In this document: piece after piece, positions 27,445 through 34,809 of the stretch | How positions within the stretch are numbered: the first letter of the stretch is position 1 | How the letters are laid out: the number at the start of each line of letters is the position of its first letter | Assembly (NCBI GenBank): GCA_017453565.1 | Contig: JAFTEQ010000043.1 | Span: forward strand, 1 to 55,341 | DNA length: 55,341 nt | Reading direction: 5' to 3' | DNA from: Bacteroidales bacterium | GTDB taxonomy: Bacteria; Bacteroidota; Bacteroidia; Bacteroidales; UBA932 | Made by a program: the position numbers and the translations under genes | The notes under the pieces: model-generated | Seen by the model: only the letters and a program-made list of their open reading frames with translations | Databases searched by the model: none | Told to the model about the DNA's origin: nothing

Positions 27445-29530
27445 CCACCGCCACCCGCACCTGCTGGTGCAGCCGCACCACCTTGGAGGGGTCCGTTCCG
27501 CGCGGGCCCATCTGCGACACGTGAATGAGACCGTTCTCGTGCAGGCCAATGTCTACGAACGCCCCGAAATTGGTAATATTGGTTACAATCCCCGGGAGTT
27601 CCATTCCGGGATGCAGGTCTTCGATGTCACGCACATCCTCGGCAAAGCTGAAGGCTGCAGCCTCCTCGCGCGGATCGCGGCCGGGCTTACGCAGCTCGGC
27701 AATGATGTCCCGCACCGTGGGCAGCCCCACTTCTCCCCCAACATAGCGCGCCGGGTCTATGCGTTCGCACAGCGACGCGTCTCCCACGAGTTCGCGGGAG
27801 CTCACACCAAGGTCCCTTGCCATACGGTCCACCAGGGCGTAGGATTCGGGATGCACGGCCGAATTGTCCAGGGGATTCTCGGCTCCGCGGATGCGCAGGA
27901 ACCCCGCGCACTGCTCGTAGGCCTTGGGCCCCAGACGCGGCACCTCCAGCAGTTCCGCACGGGAGCGGAAGGGACCGGCGGCGTCGCGCCGCGCCACGAT
28001 ATTCTCCGCCAGCGCCGGGCCGATTCCCGCCACATACGAGAGCAGGTAGGGACTCGCCGTGTTCACGTCGACCCCCACCGCGTTCACGCAGGATTCTACC
28101 GTGTTGTCCAGCTTCTCCCTCAGGAGGCTCTGGTCCACGTCGTGCTGATACTGCCCCACCCCCAGGTTCTTGGGGTCGATCTTCACCAGTTCCGAGAGCG
28201 GATCCATGAGGCGACGCCCAATGGAGACCGCCCCGCGCACCGTCACATCCTCGTCCGGAAATTCCTTGCGGGCAGCCTCCGAGGCCGAATAGATGGAGGC
28301 TCCGTCCTCGCTCACCAGCCACACGCGGCAGCCCTCCGGCAGGCGGATGCGGCGGAGGAACTCCTCCGTTTCCCTGCTGGCGGTGCCGTTCCCAAGGGCC
28401 ACGGCCTCAATCCGGTAGCGGTCCACCAGTTCCTGAACAGTCTGGATGGCCTTCACCTTCTCATTCTGCGGCGGATGCGGAAAGACGACGGTATGGTCGA
28501 GAAGCTGGCCCTGTGCATCGAGGCAGGCCAGTTTGCATCCGTTCCGGAAGCCTGGATCTACGGCAAGGATACGCTTCTGCCCCAGGGGAGGATCGAGCAG
28601 GAGCTGACGCAGGTTCTCCCCGAACACGCGGATGCTCTCCACGTCGGCCCGCTCCTTGGCCTCGCGGATGACTTCACCGCTGATAGAGGGCTCCAGCAGG
28701 CGGCGATAGGCATCGGCCGCGGCCTCTTTGATCTGCCCGGCCACCCCGGGAGAAGGATTCCCTTTGGTGCGGCAATAGTAACGGAACAGCTGGTCTGCGC
28801 TGCGCTCGGGGTCGGCATCCACGCTCACGGAAAGAAAGCCCTCGCGTTCGGCCCGGAGGATGGCCAGGAGGTTATGCGAAGGGATCCGCGCCAGCGGCGC
28901 TGTGAACTGGAAATAGCTGCGGTACTTGGCGGCTTCCGGGTTCTCCCGCCCGTCCTTGGTTACCTTGGCGCAGAGGCGCCGGCTGCGAAAAACGCTGCGC
29001 AGGCCCTCCCGCACGGGCGCCATTTCCGAGAAACGCTCCGCGATGATGTCCCGCGCACCGGCAAGAGCGGCCTCGGGGCTTTCCACCCCTTCTTTGATGT
29101 ATTTTACGGCTTCGGCAGCGGGGTTGGCCGCGCGGCCGCACCAGATGGCTTCTGCGAGCGGGCCCAGGCCCAGCTCCCGGGCCACGGTGGCGCGGGTGCG
29201 GCGTTTGGGCCGCCAGGGAAGGTAGAGGTCCTCGAGCTCGGTTGCCGAGACGCAGCGCTCAATCTGGTCCTGCAATTCGGGGGTGAGCGCCCCCGCCTCG
29301 GAGATGGTCTTGAGAATGGTCTCCTTGCGGCGCTCCATCTCGGTAAAGACGTCTATCCAGTGCTTGGCTTCCGCCACCGAAGCGTCGTCGAGCCCGCCCG
29401 TCTTTTCCTTGCGGTAGCGGCTGATGAACGGGATCGTGTCGCCCTGGGCAAAAAGCTCCACACAGTTTTCGACCTGCCAGGTTTTGAGCCCCAGCAGGTC
29501 GGAAATGTGTTTAATATATACTTCCTTCAC
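27395..29530 (-). CDS. tex: Tex-family S1 RNA-binding transcription accessory protein
   Basis: A 711-residue nucleic-acid-binding protein. The N-terminal HTH-like region contains TIPFISRYRKEKTGGLD, followed by the YqgF/RNase H-like domain (RILAVDPGFRNGCKLA), helix-hairpin-helix repeats (YVAGIGPALAENIVARRD; VPRLGPKAYEQCAGFL) and a C-terminal S1 domain (GIVTNITNFGAFVDIGLHENG). There is no ATG at the expected start. GTG at 29530 is chosen because it puts the first conserved helix at the same distance from the start as in Bacteroides homologues; GTG at 29548 is the alternative. It is 33 nt downstream of the HEPN gene on the same strand. The 3' end overlaps the glycosyltransferase gene by 50 nt. 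Confidence 0.93.
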   Translation of the reverse strand: MKEVYIKHISDLLGLKTWQVENCVELFAQGDTIPFISRYRKEKTGGLDDASVAEAKHWIDVFTEMERRKETILKTISEAGALTPELQDQIERCVSATELEDLYLPWRPKRRTRATVARELGLGPLAEAIWCGRAANPAAEAVKYIKEGVESPEAALAGARDIIAERFSEMAPVREGLRSVFRSRRLCAKVTKDGRENPEAAKYRSYFQFTAPLARIPSHNLLAILRAEREGFLSVSVDADPERSADQLFRYYCRTKGNPSPGVAGQIKEAAADAYRRLLEPSISGEVIREAKERADVESIRVFGENLRQLLLDPPLGQKRILAVDPGFRNGCKLACLDAQGQLLDHTVVFPHPPQNEKVKAIQTVQELVDRYRIEAVALGNGTASRETEEFLRRIRLPEGCRVWLVSEDGASIYSASEAARKEFPDEDVTVRGAVSIGRRLMDPLSELVKIDPKNLGVGQYQHDVDQSLLREKLDNTVESCVNAVGVDVNTASPYLLSYVAGIGPALAENIVARRDAAGPFRSRAELLEVPRLGPKAYEQCAGFLRIRGAENPLDNSAVHPESYALVDRMARDLGVSSRELVGDASLCERIDPARYVGGEVGLPTVRDIIAELRKPGRDPREEAAAFSFAEDVRDIEDLHPGMELPGIVTNITNFGAFVDIGLHENGLIHVSQMGPRGTDPSKVVRLHQQVRVAVVSVDPERMRIGLRLLS

Positions 29531-29563
29531 TGAAAAAGCCCCGAACACGAGGCAACTGAAATG

Positions 29564-29962
29564 CTAAGCGTAGATGACAGACTTGACTCTCTCGATAAAA
29601 GACTCAACTTTAGGAATATAAGGCTCCACGTCCTCCTTCGTCCAGTCAAGGAAATCATCATAATCCCCAGTGTGACGCATATTCTGAAGCCGGGCTAGCA
29701 AAATACCGTCCTCATTGGAAAGGATTCCCGTACGCACATAGTTCTGTCCAATCATGCCGATAGTTCCTTCATGAGTCTTTGCTGTATGACCGGCGCTAAT
29801 CAGCAAAGCCGAAGACACATAATACGTTGCGTAATACAATCTGTTTGCAGCCAAAGACCAATGGCCCAAAGAAGCGCAATCCCTGGCCTCTACCAAAGCG
29901 TCATCCGCTTTTTCAAGGCGATACACAACAATCGCCTTCCTCTCTTCATCCGTTAACGGCAT
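29564..29962 (-). CDS. HEPN-domain protein of a HEPN/MNT pair
   Basis: A 132-residue all-helical protein. The pattern AANRLYYATYYVSSALLISAG, followed by KTHEGTIGMIGQNYVRTGIL and RHTGDYDDF, is that of the UPF0332 HEPN family. In characterised HEPN/MNT modules the HEPN partner is the toxin, usually an RNase with an R-x4-6-H motif; that motif is not evident here, so nuclease activity is uncertain. The start codon overlaps the last 10 nt of the MNT gene, so the pair is coupled. GC content is visibly lower than in the neighbouring tex, which suggests acquisition by transfer. Confidence 0.82.
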   Translation of the reverse strand: MPLTDEERKAIVVYRLEKADDALVEARDCASLGHWSLAANRLYYATYYVSSALLISAGHTAKTHEGTIGMIGQNYVRTGILSNEDGILLARLQNMRHTGDYDDFLDWTKEDVEPYIPKVESFIERVKSVIYA

Positions 29963-30273
29963 AGGCTAACTCCTTCGGCTTGAACGTTCTTGTAGAAAGA
30001 GGTAATGCTGCGGCGATTCCAATCAGAGAAAGAATAAATCAGAGGATTAATCCGCTCTCCCACGGACCAGCCGTAGTTCACGAAGGGGTAGGCATACTTG
30101 TCGAAATCTGCGCCTGTAGCCCTCTCTCCGTTAATGAGAATCAGGACATCCCAGTCCGAATCCGATCGCGCATCACCCCTGGCACGGGAGCCGAAAAGCA
30201 GCGCTTCCGCCCCCGCTGGCAGCACGGTGGACGCAAGTTCCCTCATTCCCCGTATGATATCTTTCTGACTCAT
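29953..30273 (-). CDS. minimal nucleotidyltransferase (MNT) of a HEPN/MNT pair
   Basis: A 106-residue pol-beta-fold nucleotidyltransferase. The catalytic motif GS-x10-DxD is complete (FGSRARGDARSDSDWDVLI, near residue 30). MNT proteins act as antitoxins to HEPN proteins; in a studied system the MNT AMPylates the HEPN partner. ATG at 30273 is chosen because the frame further upstream has only a TTG inside the -7 box. The box TACCTTTG (30283-30290) is 9 nt from the ATG, so the leader is very short. It is first in the pair, with HEPN and then tex downstream in the same direction. Confidence 0.87.
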   Translation of the reverse strand: MSQKDIIRGMRELASTVLPAGAEALLFGSRARGDARSDSDWDVLILINGERATGADFDKYAYPFVNYGWSVGERINPLIYSFSDWNRRSITSFYKNVQAEGVSLCR

Positions 30274-30282
30274 GGTCAGAGA

Positions 30283-30290
30283 CAAAGGTA
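30283..30290 (-). promoter_or_regulatory. -7 box of the HEPN/MNT pair
   Basis: TACCTTTG on the minus strand, 9 nt upstream of the MNT ATG. Confidence 0.6.
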
Positions 30291-30341
30291 CGGATTATTT
30301 CGGAGAATCAAAAAAAAACAAAAGCCCCGCAAAGTTGCAAC

Positions 30342-30376
30342 GAAAATCCGGCGGAAAGCAAAACTGCTCCGCCGGA
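30342..30376 (-). terminator. intrinsic terminator after the lipoprotein modules
   Basis: Perfect 9-bp stem: TCCGCCGGA/TCCGGCGGA arms at 30347-30355 and 30368-30376. On the minus strand it is followed by a short T run (TTTTCG), 25 nt after the lipoprotein stop. Confidence 0.65.
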
Positions 30377-30401
30377 CTGTCGTGTTCTATAAAACAAAGG
30401 G

Positions 30402-31367
30402 CTACGAGAAGTCTTCGGTGTTCAAAGTAACCGTGCCCAGGTAATTCAGTTTTGCGTTCGTGATGGTATACTTCTTACTCTCATCGCTGGTAACGAGGGT
30501 CACCGTCCTGGTGGCAGTGTGATCGGAGTCGTCGGTGAAGACAAAGGTGAGCGTAGTCTTTCCGCCAGCATCAACGGTATGCCTGCTGGCCATGTACACG
30601 GGGCCCGTAAGTTGGGCGCCACCGTTCTCGATGGTAATGGTCCCACCCTTACCGCCGACGGCATTTGAGAAATTAAGGTTGTCGGCCTTGAAATTGTAGA
30701 TGGGCATGGCCTTGCTGGCTTCGGGATCAGGTCCGACACAGAGACCATAACCTTTAGCAGCCGAATAAGTACCCGAATTCTCGTAATTGACCGTCACCGT
30801 AACCCGCTTTACGAACGCGGTGCCCGCTATATCGAAACGGGTAAGGGCGCTGCGAAGAGCCATGCCGTTGATGGTCAGACTGGCACCGTCATACGTGACA
30901 TCCCTGGTTGCAAACAGGCTATATTTGATGCCGGTACCGTCCTGAGTGGCAGGAATGTTGGCATAGATCATCTTAGTCGATGCACCAGTAACAAAATGAG
31001 TAGTACACGTAGCATCGCTATACACGCTGAACGCCGTATACTTAGCTTGGGTACTCGCCCCCGCCGTGCCGCTGAAACTGGCCGTTGCGCCGCCCGTGGC
31101 GGTCGTGAAGCAGTCCCATTCATTGATGGCTGCCTCGCCAAATGTATAATTGATAATTTGAATCTTGTCCCCGGCTTCCCAGGCAACCGTGTAGGGGCTG
31201 ACGCCCGTGAGTTCAACCGACGTCGCCGGATCCACGTCCACGACGGGCGCACCCACCGTAACTGTAATAGGCTTGCCCGCCACCGGGGCTTTCTCTTCCT
31301 TCGAGCAGGAAAGGGCCGCCGTCATCGCCGCTGCGGCGAGAACGGTCAAAAGGGCTGTCTTATTCAT
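30402..31367 (-). CDS. lipoprotein of duplicated module, copy A (fimbrillin-like)
   Basis: A 321-residue protein. The signal peptide MNKTALLTVLAAAAMTAALSC has its lipidated Cys at 21; the SKEE after it resembles the acidic surface-export signal of Bacteroidetes lipoproteins. The mature part is beta-rich with 'WEAGDKIQIINY' and 'FSGTAG' segments, which I associate with fimbrillin-like and related surface proteins; no enzyme motif is seen. The C-terminus YLGTVTLNTEDFS is shared with copy B. ATG at 31367 is chosen because copy B starts at the same residue and the ATG overlaps the small-protein stop by 8 nt (GATGAATAA); upstream ATGs in frame lie inside the small gene. A terminator follows at 30342-30376. 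Confidence 0.8.
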   Translation of the reverse strand: MNKTALLTVLAAAAMTAALSCSKEEKAPVAGKPITVTVGAPVVDVDPATSVELTGVSPYTVAWEAGDKIQIINYTFGEAAINEWDCFTTATGGATASFSGTAGASTQAKYTAFSVYSDATCTTHFVTGASTKMIYANIPATQDGTGIKYSLFATRDVTYDGASLTINGMALRSALTRFDIAGTAFVKRVTVTVNYENSGTYSAAKGYGLCVGPDPEASKAMPIYNFKADNLNFSNAVGGKGGTITIENGGAQLTGPVYMASRHTVDAGGKTTLTFVFTDDSDHTATRTVTLVTSDESKKYTITNAKLNYLGTVTLNTEDFS

Positions 31368-31521
31368 CGAAAGAAACATTTTCATGGAGATCGTTAACGG
31401 TGAGATTGGCAATGCCCGTACTCACGCAAAGCAGGCCTTCCGCACGGAAGGAAAACACGGACGCGTCGGGACGTTCATACCGAACGTCCTGACGGAGCGA
31501 AGAGATTGTTTTGTTTGTCAT
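31360..31521 (-). CDS. 53-residue small protein coupled to lipoprotein A
   Basis: Starts ATG 31521, ends TAA 31360-31362. The product is MTNKTISSLRQDVRYERPDA continuing with SVFSFRAEGLLCVSTGI and ending FDE. Its sister at 32448-32609 has the same length. Across residues 13-37 the two genes differ at six codons, all synonymous, which is strong evidence of translation and selection on the peptide. It has no signal peptide and no membrane segment. It lies 10 nt after the lipoprotein B stop and its own stop overlaps the lipoprotein A start, so its translation should feed the lipoprotein. Function unknown; similar short proteins ahead of surface lipoproteins are, from memory, frequent in Bacteroidetes. 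Confidence 0.75.
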   Translation of the reverse strand: MTNKTISSLRQDVRYERPDASVFSFRAEGLLCVSTGIANLTVNDLHENVSFDE

Positions 31522-31531
31522 CGTAAAAACA

Positions 31532-32455
31532 CTAACTGAAGTCGGAAGGCTTGAGGTTCACAGCGCCGAGGTAGTTCAGATAGCCTGTCTTGATACTAAT
31601 TGCATCACCCCCGTTAAAAAGGGTAACCGTTCTGGTGCAAGTCTGGGCGGAGCTGTTGGTAAAGACAAACGTGAGGGTAACAGTCCCGTATTTGGCATCT
31701 GACAACGTGTGCCGGCTCACAAAATACACGGGGCCGGAAAGCAAAGCACCGCCGTTGCTGATGGTAATGGTCTTGCCCGGGCCGCCGGAGCCGGCGAACT
31801 TCTTGCCATTCAAGAAATTGCAGACAACGTCATATGCGTCGCCGCTGCTGCACAGGCCAATGGAAGAACCGGCACTTTCCGAATAAGCAACGGTAACGGT
31901 AACTTGACGCACATCGGCCGCCGCCGGAAGGTCGAAACGGGTAAGAGCACTCCTGAGATGCATTGTGGGAATGGAAAGGGTTGCCCCGTCGTACGAAGCA
32001 TATTCGGCAAAACAACAATACTTTGCGCCTGTTCCGTCCTGATTGGCGGGAATATTATACTTGAAACTGTCAGCTGTCGATGAACAAGAAAAAGTATAAC
32101 CGTTATATGCGCGCGCAGCAAGGTATTTTGTGTAGGAGTTGGTTCCGGCCGTGCCCGTAAAACTGGCGGTGGCGCCGCCCTCTGTGGTCGTAAAGTCGCC
32201 CCAGTCGTTATAACCGGCCGTGCCATCCTGATAATTGATAACATGGATCTTGTCGCCGGCCTCCCAAGCAAGCGTATAGGCAGGATCTATACTGGTAAGC
32301 GCCACGGATGTGGCCGGATCCACGTCCACAACAGGCGCACCCACCTCAACGGTAATGGGCTTGCCCGCCACCGGGGCTTTCTCTTCCTTCGAGCAGGAAA
32401 GGGCTGCCGTCATCGCCGCTGCGGCGAGAACGGTGAAAAGGACTGTCTTATTCAT
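31532..32455 (-). CDS. lipoprotein of duplicated module, copy B (fimbrillin-like)
   Basis: A 307-residue protein with almost the same signal peptide as copy A (MNKTVLFTVLAAAAMTAALSC, lipidated Cys at 21, then SKEEKAPVAGKPITV). The first ~40 residues are nearly identical to copy A, the middle is much more divergent, and the end (YLGAVNLKPSDFS) is again similar. The mature part is beta-rich with WEAGDKIHVINY and FTGTAG. The ATG at 32455 overlaps the stop of its small gene by 8 nt. The next small gene starts 10 nt after this stop, so both modules form one operon from the promoter at 32643-32650. No enzymatic motif is seen. Confidence 0.8.
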   Translation of the reverse strand: MNKTVLFTVLAAAAMTAALSCSKEEKAPVAGKPITVEVGAPVVDVDPATSVALTSIDPAYTLAWEAGDKIHVINYQDGTAGYNDWGDFTTTEGGATASFTGTAGTNSYTKYLAARAYNGYTFSCSSTADSFKYNIPANQDGTGAKYCCFAEYASYDGATLSIPTMHLRSALTRFDLPAAADVRQVTVTVAYSESAGSSIGLCSSGDAYDVVCNFLNGKKFAGSGGPGKTITISNGGALLSGPVYFVSRHTLSDAKYGTVTLTFVFTNSSAQTCTRTVTLFNGGDAISIKTGYLNYLGAVNLKPSDFS

Positions 32456-32609
32456 CGAAGGTAACATTTTCAGAGAGATCGTTAACGCTGAGATTGTTGA
32501 TGCCCGTGCTCACGCAAAGCAGGCCTTCCGCACGGAAGGAGAACACGGACGCATCGGGGCGTTCATACCGGACACCCGGACGGAGCGAAGGATTTGTTTT
32601 TCTGGTCAT
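32448..32609 (-). CDS. 53-residue small protein coupled to lipoprotein B
   Basis: Starts ATG 32609, ends TAA 32448-32450. It begins MTRKTNPSLRPGVRYERPDA, has the same SVFSFRAEGLLCVSTGI core as the copy at 31360-31521, and ends FDE. Substitutions between the copies fall in the first 12 residues and after residue 37; the core differs only at synonymous sites. It is the first gene of the duplicated operon, about 28 nt downstream of the predicted transcription start. The stop overlaps the lipoprotein ATG in the string GATGAATAA. Soluble and cytosolic by sequence; function unknown. Confidence 0.75.
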   Translation of the reverse strand: MTRKTNPSLRPGVRYERPDASVFSFRAEGLLCVSTGINNLSVNDLSENVTFDE

Positions 32610-32642
32610 AGTTAGGAATGTGTCAGTTTCATATAAACTCCA

Positions 32643-32650
32643 CAAATATA
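32643..32650 (-). promoter_or_regulatory. -7 box of the small-protein/lipoprotein operon
   Basis: TATATTTG on the minus strand, just beyond the ClC stop codon and 33 nt upstream of the small-protein ATG. No clear TTTG -33. Confidence 0.6.
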
Positions 32651-32669
32651 CGAATAAAAATGAAAATAA

Positions 32670-34397
32670 TTATTCTCCCGAAAGAACTTTCAGTTCCTCG
32701 CGATAGGCCGAGAGGATGCGCGACTTGGAGATGAAGCCCAGATAGGTCCGGTCTCCGGTGAGCACGGGGAGGCGCCAGGCGCCGGTGCGGTCGAACTTCT
32801 CCATCACCGAATCCATCTTTTCGTCGGCGTCCACCACAGCGGGCGCATCGTGCATGAGGTTGTAGACATGCAGGCTCTGCAGGGCGTCGGCATCGAAAAG
32901 GTGCCGGCGGATGTCGTCCATCTCCAGTTCACCCTGGAAGCGCCCCTGCGCGTCGAGCACCGGAAAAACGGCCGCCGTGCTCCCCTTCACCACGGGCATC
33001 ACCTCGGCAAGGCTCGCCTCCAGCGGCAGGCGGGGGTACTTGTCGCGCACCAGGTCGCGGGTCCGCAGGAGCGTGAGTACCGCCTGGTCAGAGTCGTGCG
33101 TGAGCAGGTCGCCGTTCTGGGCAATCCGCTTGGTATAGATGGAATAGCGCTCCCAAATACGGGTAACGCCAAAAGAAACGGTAGAACAGAGAATCAGGGG
33201 CAGCAGCAGGTCGTAGCCACCGGTGGTCTCGGCAATGAGGAAGATGGCCGTCATGGGCGCCTGCATCACCCCGGCCATGAGGCCCGCCATCCCCACCAGC
33301 ACGAAGTTCTGCTCGGGCAGCGATCCGCCCCAGAGCAGGTTGAGCGAGCGAACCAGCACAAAGCCCGTGAGCGCCCCCACAAAGAGCGTGGGACCGAAGG
33401 TTCCACCCACGCCGCCGCCCGAATTGGTGAGGGTCATGGAAACGACCTTGAGCAGCAGCACCAGCAGGAAAAAGAGCGGCACGCCCCAGCCGCTACCCAG
33501 CAGCGAGGAGAGGGGCGACCCGTTCGGCACGGCCGCATGGCCGTTCAGCAGCGGATCGAGGAAATTGTAGCCTTCGCCGAAAAGGGGCGGAAAGAGAAAG
33601 ATCAGAAGACCCAGGCCCAGGGCGCAGCCCAGCCAGCGCAGCCAGGGGTTCCGCCACTGAGCGAGGCGGTCTTCGAGCCCGAGCGTCGTGCGCGTGAAAT
33701 AGAGCGAGCACAGGCCGCACACGGCCCCCAGAACCAGATAGAAGGGCATATTCCCCATGGAGAAGGGCGCCAGGCTGCAGGCGAACACGGGCGTGCGGCC
33801 CAGCAGCAGGCAGGAGACCACCGTGGCCGAAACCGTAGAGATGAGCAACGGCATCATGGCCCGCATGGAAAGGTTGAAGAGCAGGATCTCGAGGGTGAAG
33901 AGCACGCCCGCCAGCGGGGCGCGGAAAATGCCGGCAAGGGCACCCGCCGCACCGCAGCCCACCAGCAGCGTGACATTGCGCCACGACAGGCGGAAGACCC
34001 GGCCCAGGTTGCTGCCGATGGCGGCACCCGTGTAGACGATGGGGGCCTCGGCGCCCACCGAGCCGCCCAGGCCGATGGTGAGGGCGCTCGAAACCAGCGA
34101 AGACCAGGTATTGTGGGGTTTGATGCGCGATTCGTTGCGCGAGACGGCATAGAGCACCTTGGTGACCCCGTGACCGATGTTGTCGCGCAGCACGAAACGC
34201 ACCAGAAGCAGCGCAAGCAGCATACCCAGGGCCGGAAGGACCAGCGCCGCCCAGCGGCTGCCGGGCGTCTGGATGAGCGGCAGCACCAGCCCCTGCAGGA
34301 AGCCGATCGCCTTCACGAGGATGACCGCCGCCAGACCGGCGCACACCCCAACCAGAAGACTCAGCGAGAGAACCCGCGCCGTCTCGTCCTTATGCAT
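32670..34397 (-). CDS. ClC-family chloride channel/antiporter with CBS pair
   Basis: A 575-residue membrane protein with about 10-12 hydrophobic helices followed by two cytosolic CBS domains (from about residue 450). ClC filter motifs are present: GLGGSVGAEAPIV (residues 109-121; the consensus GSxGREGP is altered, but the gating-type Glu117 is kept), GIFRAPLAGVLF and GGGVGGTFGPTLFVGA. The CBS pair suggests nucleotide regulation. Whether it is a channel or a Cl-/H+ exchanger cannot be decided. ATG at 34397 is chosen because it starts just before the first helix and overlaps the upstream stop by 8 nt; longer frames run into the acidic tail of the upstream gene. Confidence 0.92.
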   Translation of the reverse strand: MHKDETARVLSLSLLVGVCAGLAAVILVKAIGFLQGLVLPLIQTPGSRWAALVLPALGMLLALLLVRFVLRDNIGHGVTKVLYAVSRNESRIKPHNTWSSLVSSALTIGLGGSVGAEAPIVYTGAAIGSNLGRVFRLSWRNVTLLVGCGAAGALAGIFRAPLAGVLFTLEILLFNLSMRAMMPLLISTVSATVVSCLLLGRTPVFACSLAPFSMGNMPFYLVLGAVCGLCSLYFTRTTLGLEDRLAQWRNPWLRWLGCALGLGLLIFLFPPLFGEGYNFLDPLLNGHAAVPNGSPLSSLLGSGWGVPLFFLLVLLLKVVSMTLTNSGGGVGGTFGPTLFVGALTGFVLVRSLNLLWGGSLPEQNFVLVGMAGLMAGVMQAPMTAIFLIAETTGGYDLLLPLILCSTVSFGVTRIWERYSIYTKRIAQNGDLLTHDSDQAVLTLLRTRDLVRDKYPRLPLEASLAEVMPVVKGSTAAVFPVLDAQGRFQGELEMDDIRRHLFDADALQSLHVYNLMHDAPAVVDADEKMDSVMEKFDRTGAWRLPVLTGDRTYLGFISKSRILSAYREELKVLSGE

Positions 34398-34755
34398 CCT
34401 GGGAATCGTCGTCGCCCGAGCCGTACTCGGCGATGTTGTCGTCGGGGAGGGTACCGCCCTCATTGCCCGAATTGGTACCGGCCACCTGCTCGTTCTCGGC
34501 TTCTTCCTCGCCTTCAAGCCAGCGTTCGATATCCTCGAGGTCGTCGACTTCGACCTTGATCTTCACTAGATAGATGGCATCGGCCGTTTCGAGCGTGACG
34601 GCATAGAAAGGAGTGCCGTCGGGCTTGGTGTAACGGGTCAGTTCCGGAAGACAGTCATTCATTCCTGCGGGGAAACGAGCCGCGAATGCGGCCGCAACCT
34701 CTTCAGACATATTCTCATAGCTGACGACGTGTCTCTTCTTGCTGTCTTGTGCCAT
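34390..34755 (-). CDS. conserved small protein with acidic C-terminus
   Basis: A 121-residue protein (MAQDSKKRHVVSYENMSEEV at the start). The N-terminal 80 residues form a compact alpha/beta region with PDGTPFYAVTLETADAIYLV. The C-terminal 40 residues are highly acidic and low in complexity (LEGEEEAENEQ; GSGDDDSQDA). I remember similar hypothetical proteins from Bacteroidetes genomes, but no function. It overlaps the ClC start by 8 nt, so the two are coupled. The upstream codons in frame run into the intergenic promoter region, hence the ATG at 34755. Cytosolic; no catalytic motif. Confidence 0.7.
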   Translation of the reverse strand: MAQDSKKRHVVSYENMSEEVAAAFAARFPAGMNDCLPELTRYTKPDGTPFYAVTLETADAIYLVKIKVEVDDLEDIERWLEGEEEAENEQVAGTNSGNEGGTLPDDNIAEYGSGDDDSQDA

Positions 34756-34809
34756 ACTTCTTGCTCTCGATTTGTGCTGCAATTATAAGGCAAATTTTCT
34801 AAACAAGAA

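Noticed and set aside
30283-30285. TTG start for the MNT gene upstream of the ATG
   Set aside because: The codon lies inside the -7 box and would not be in the transcript.
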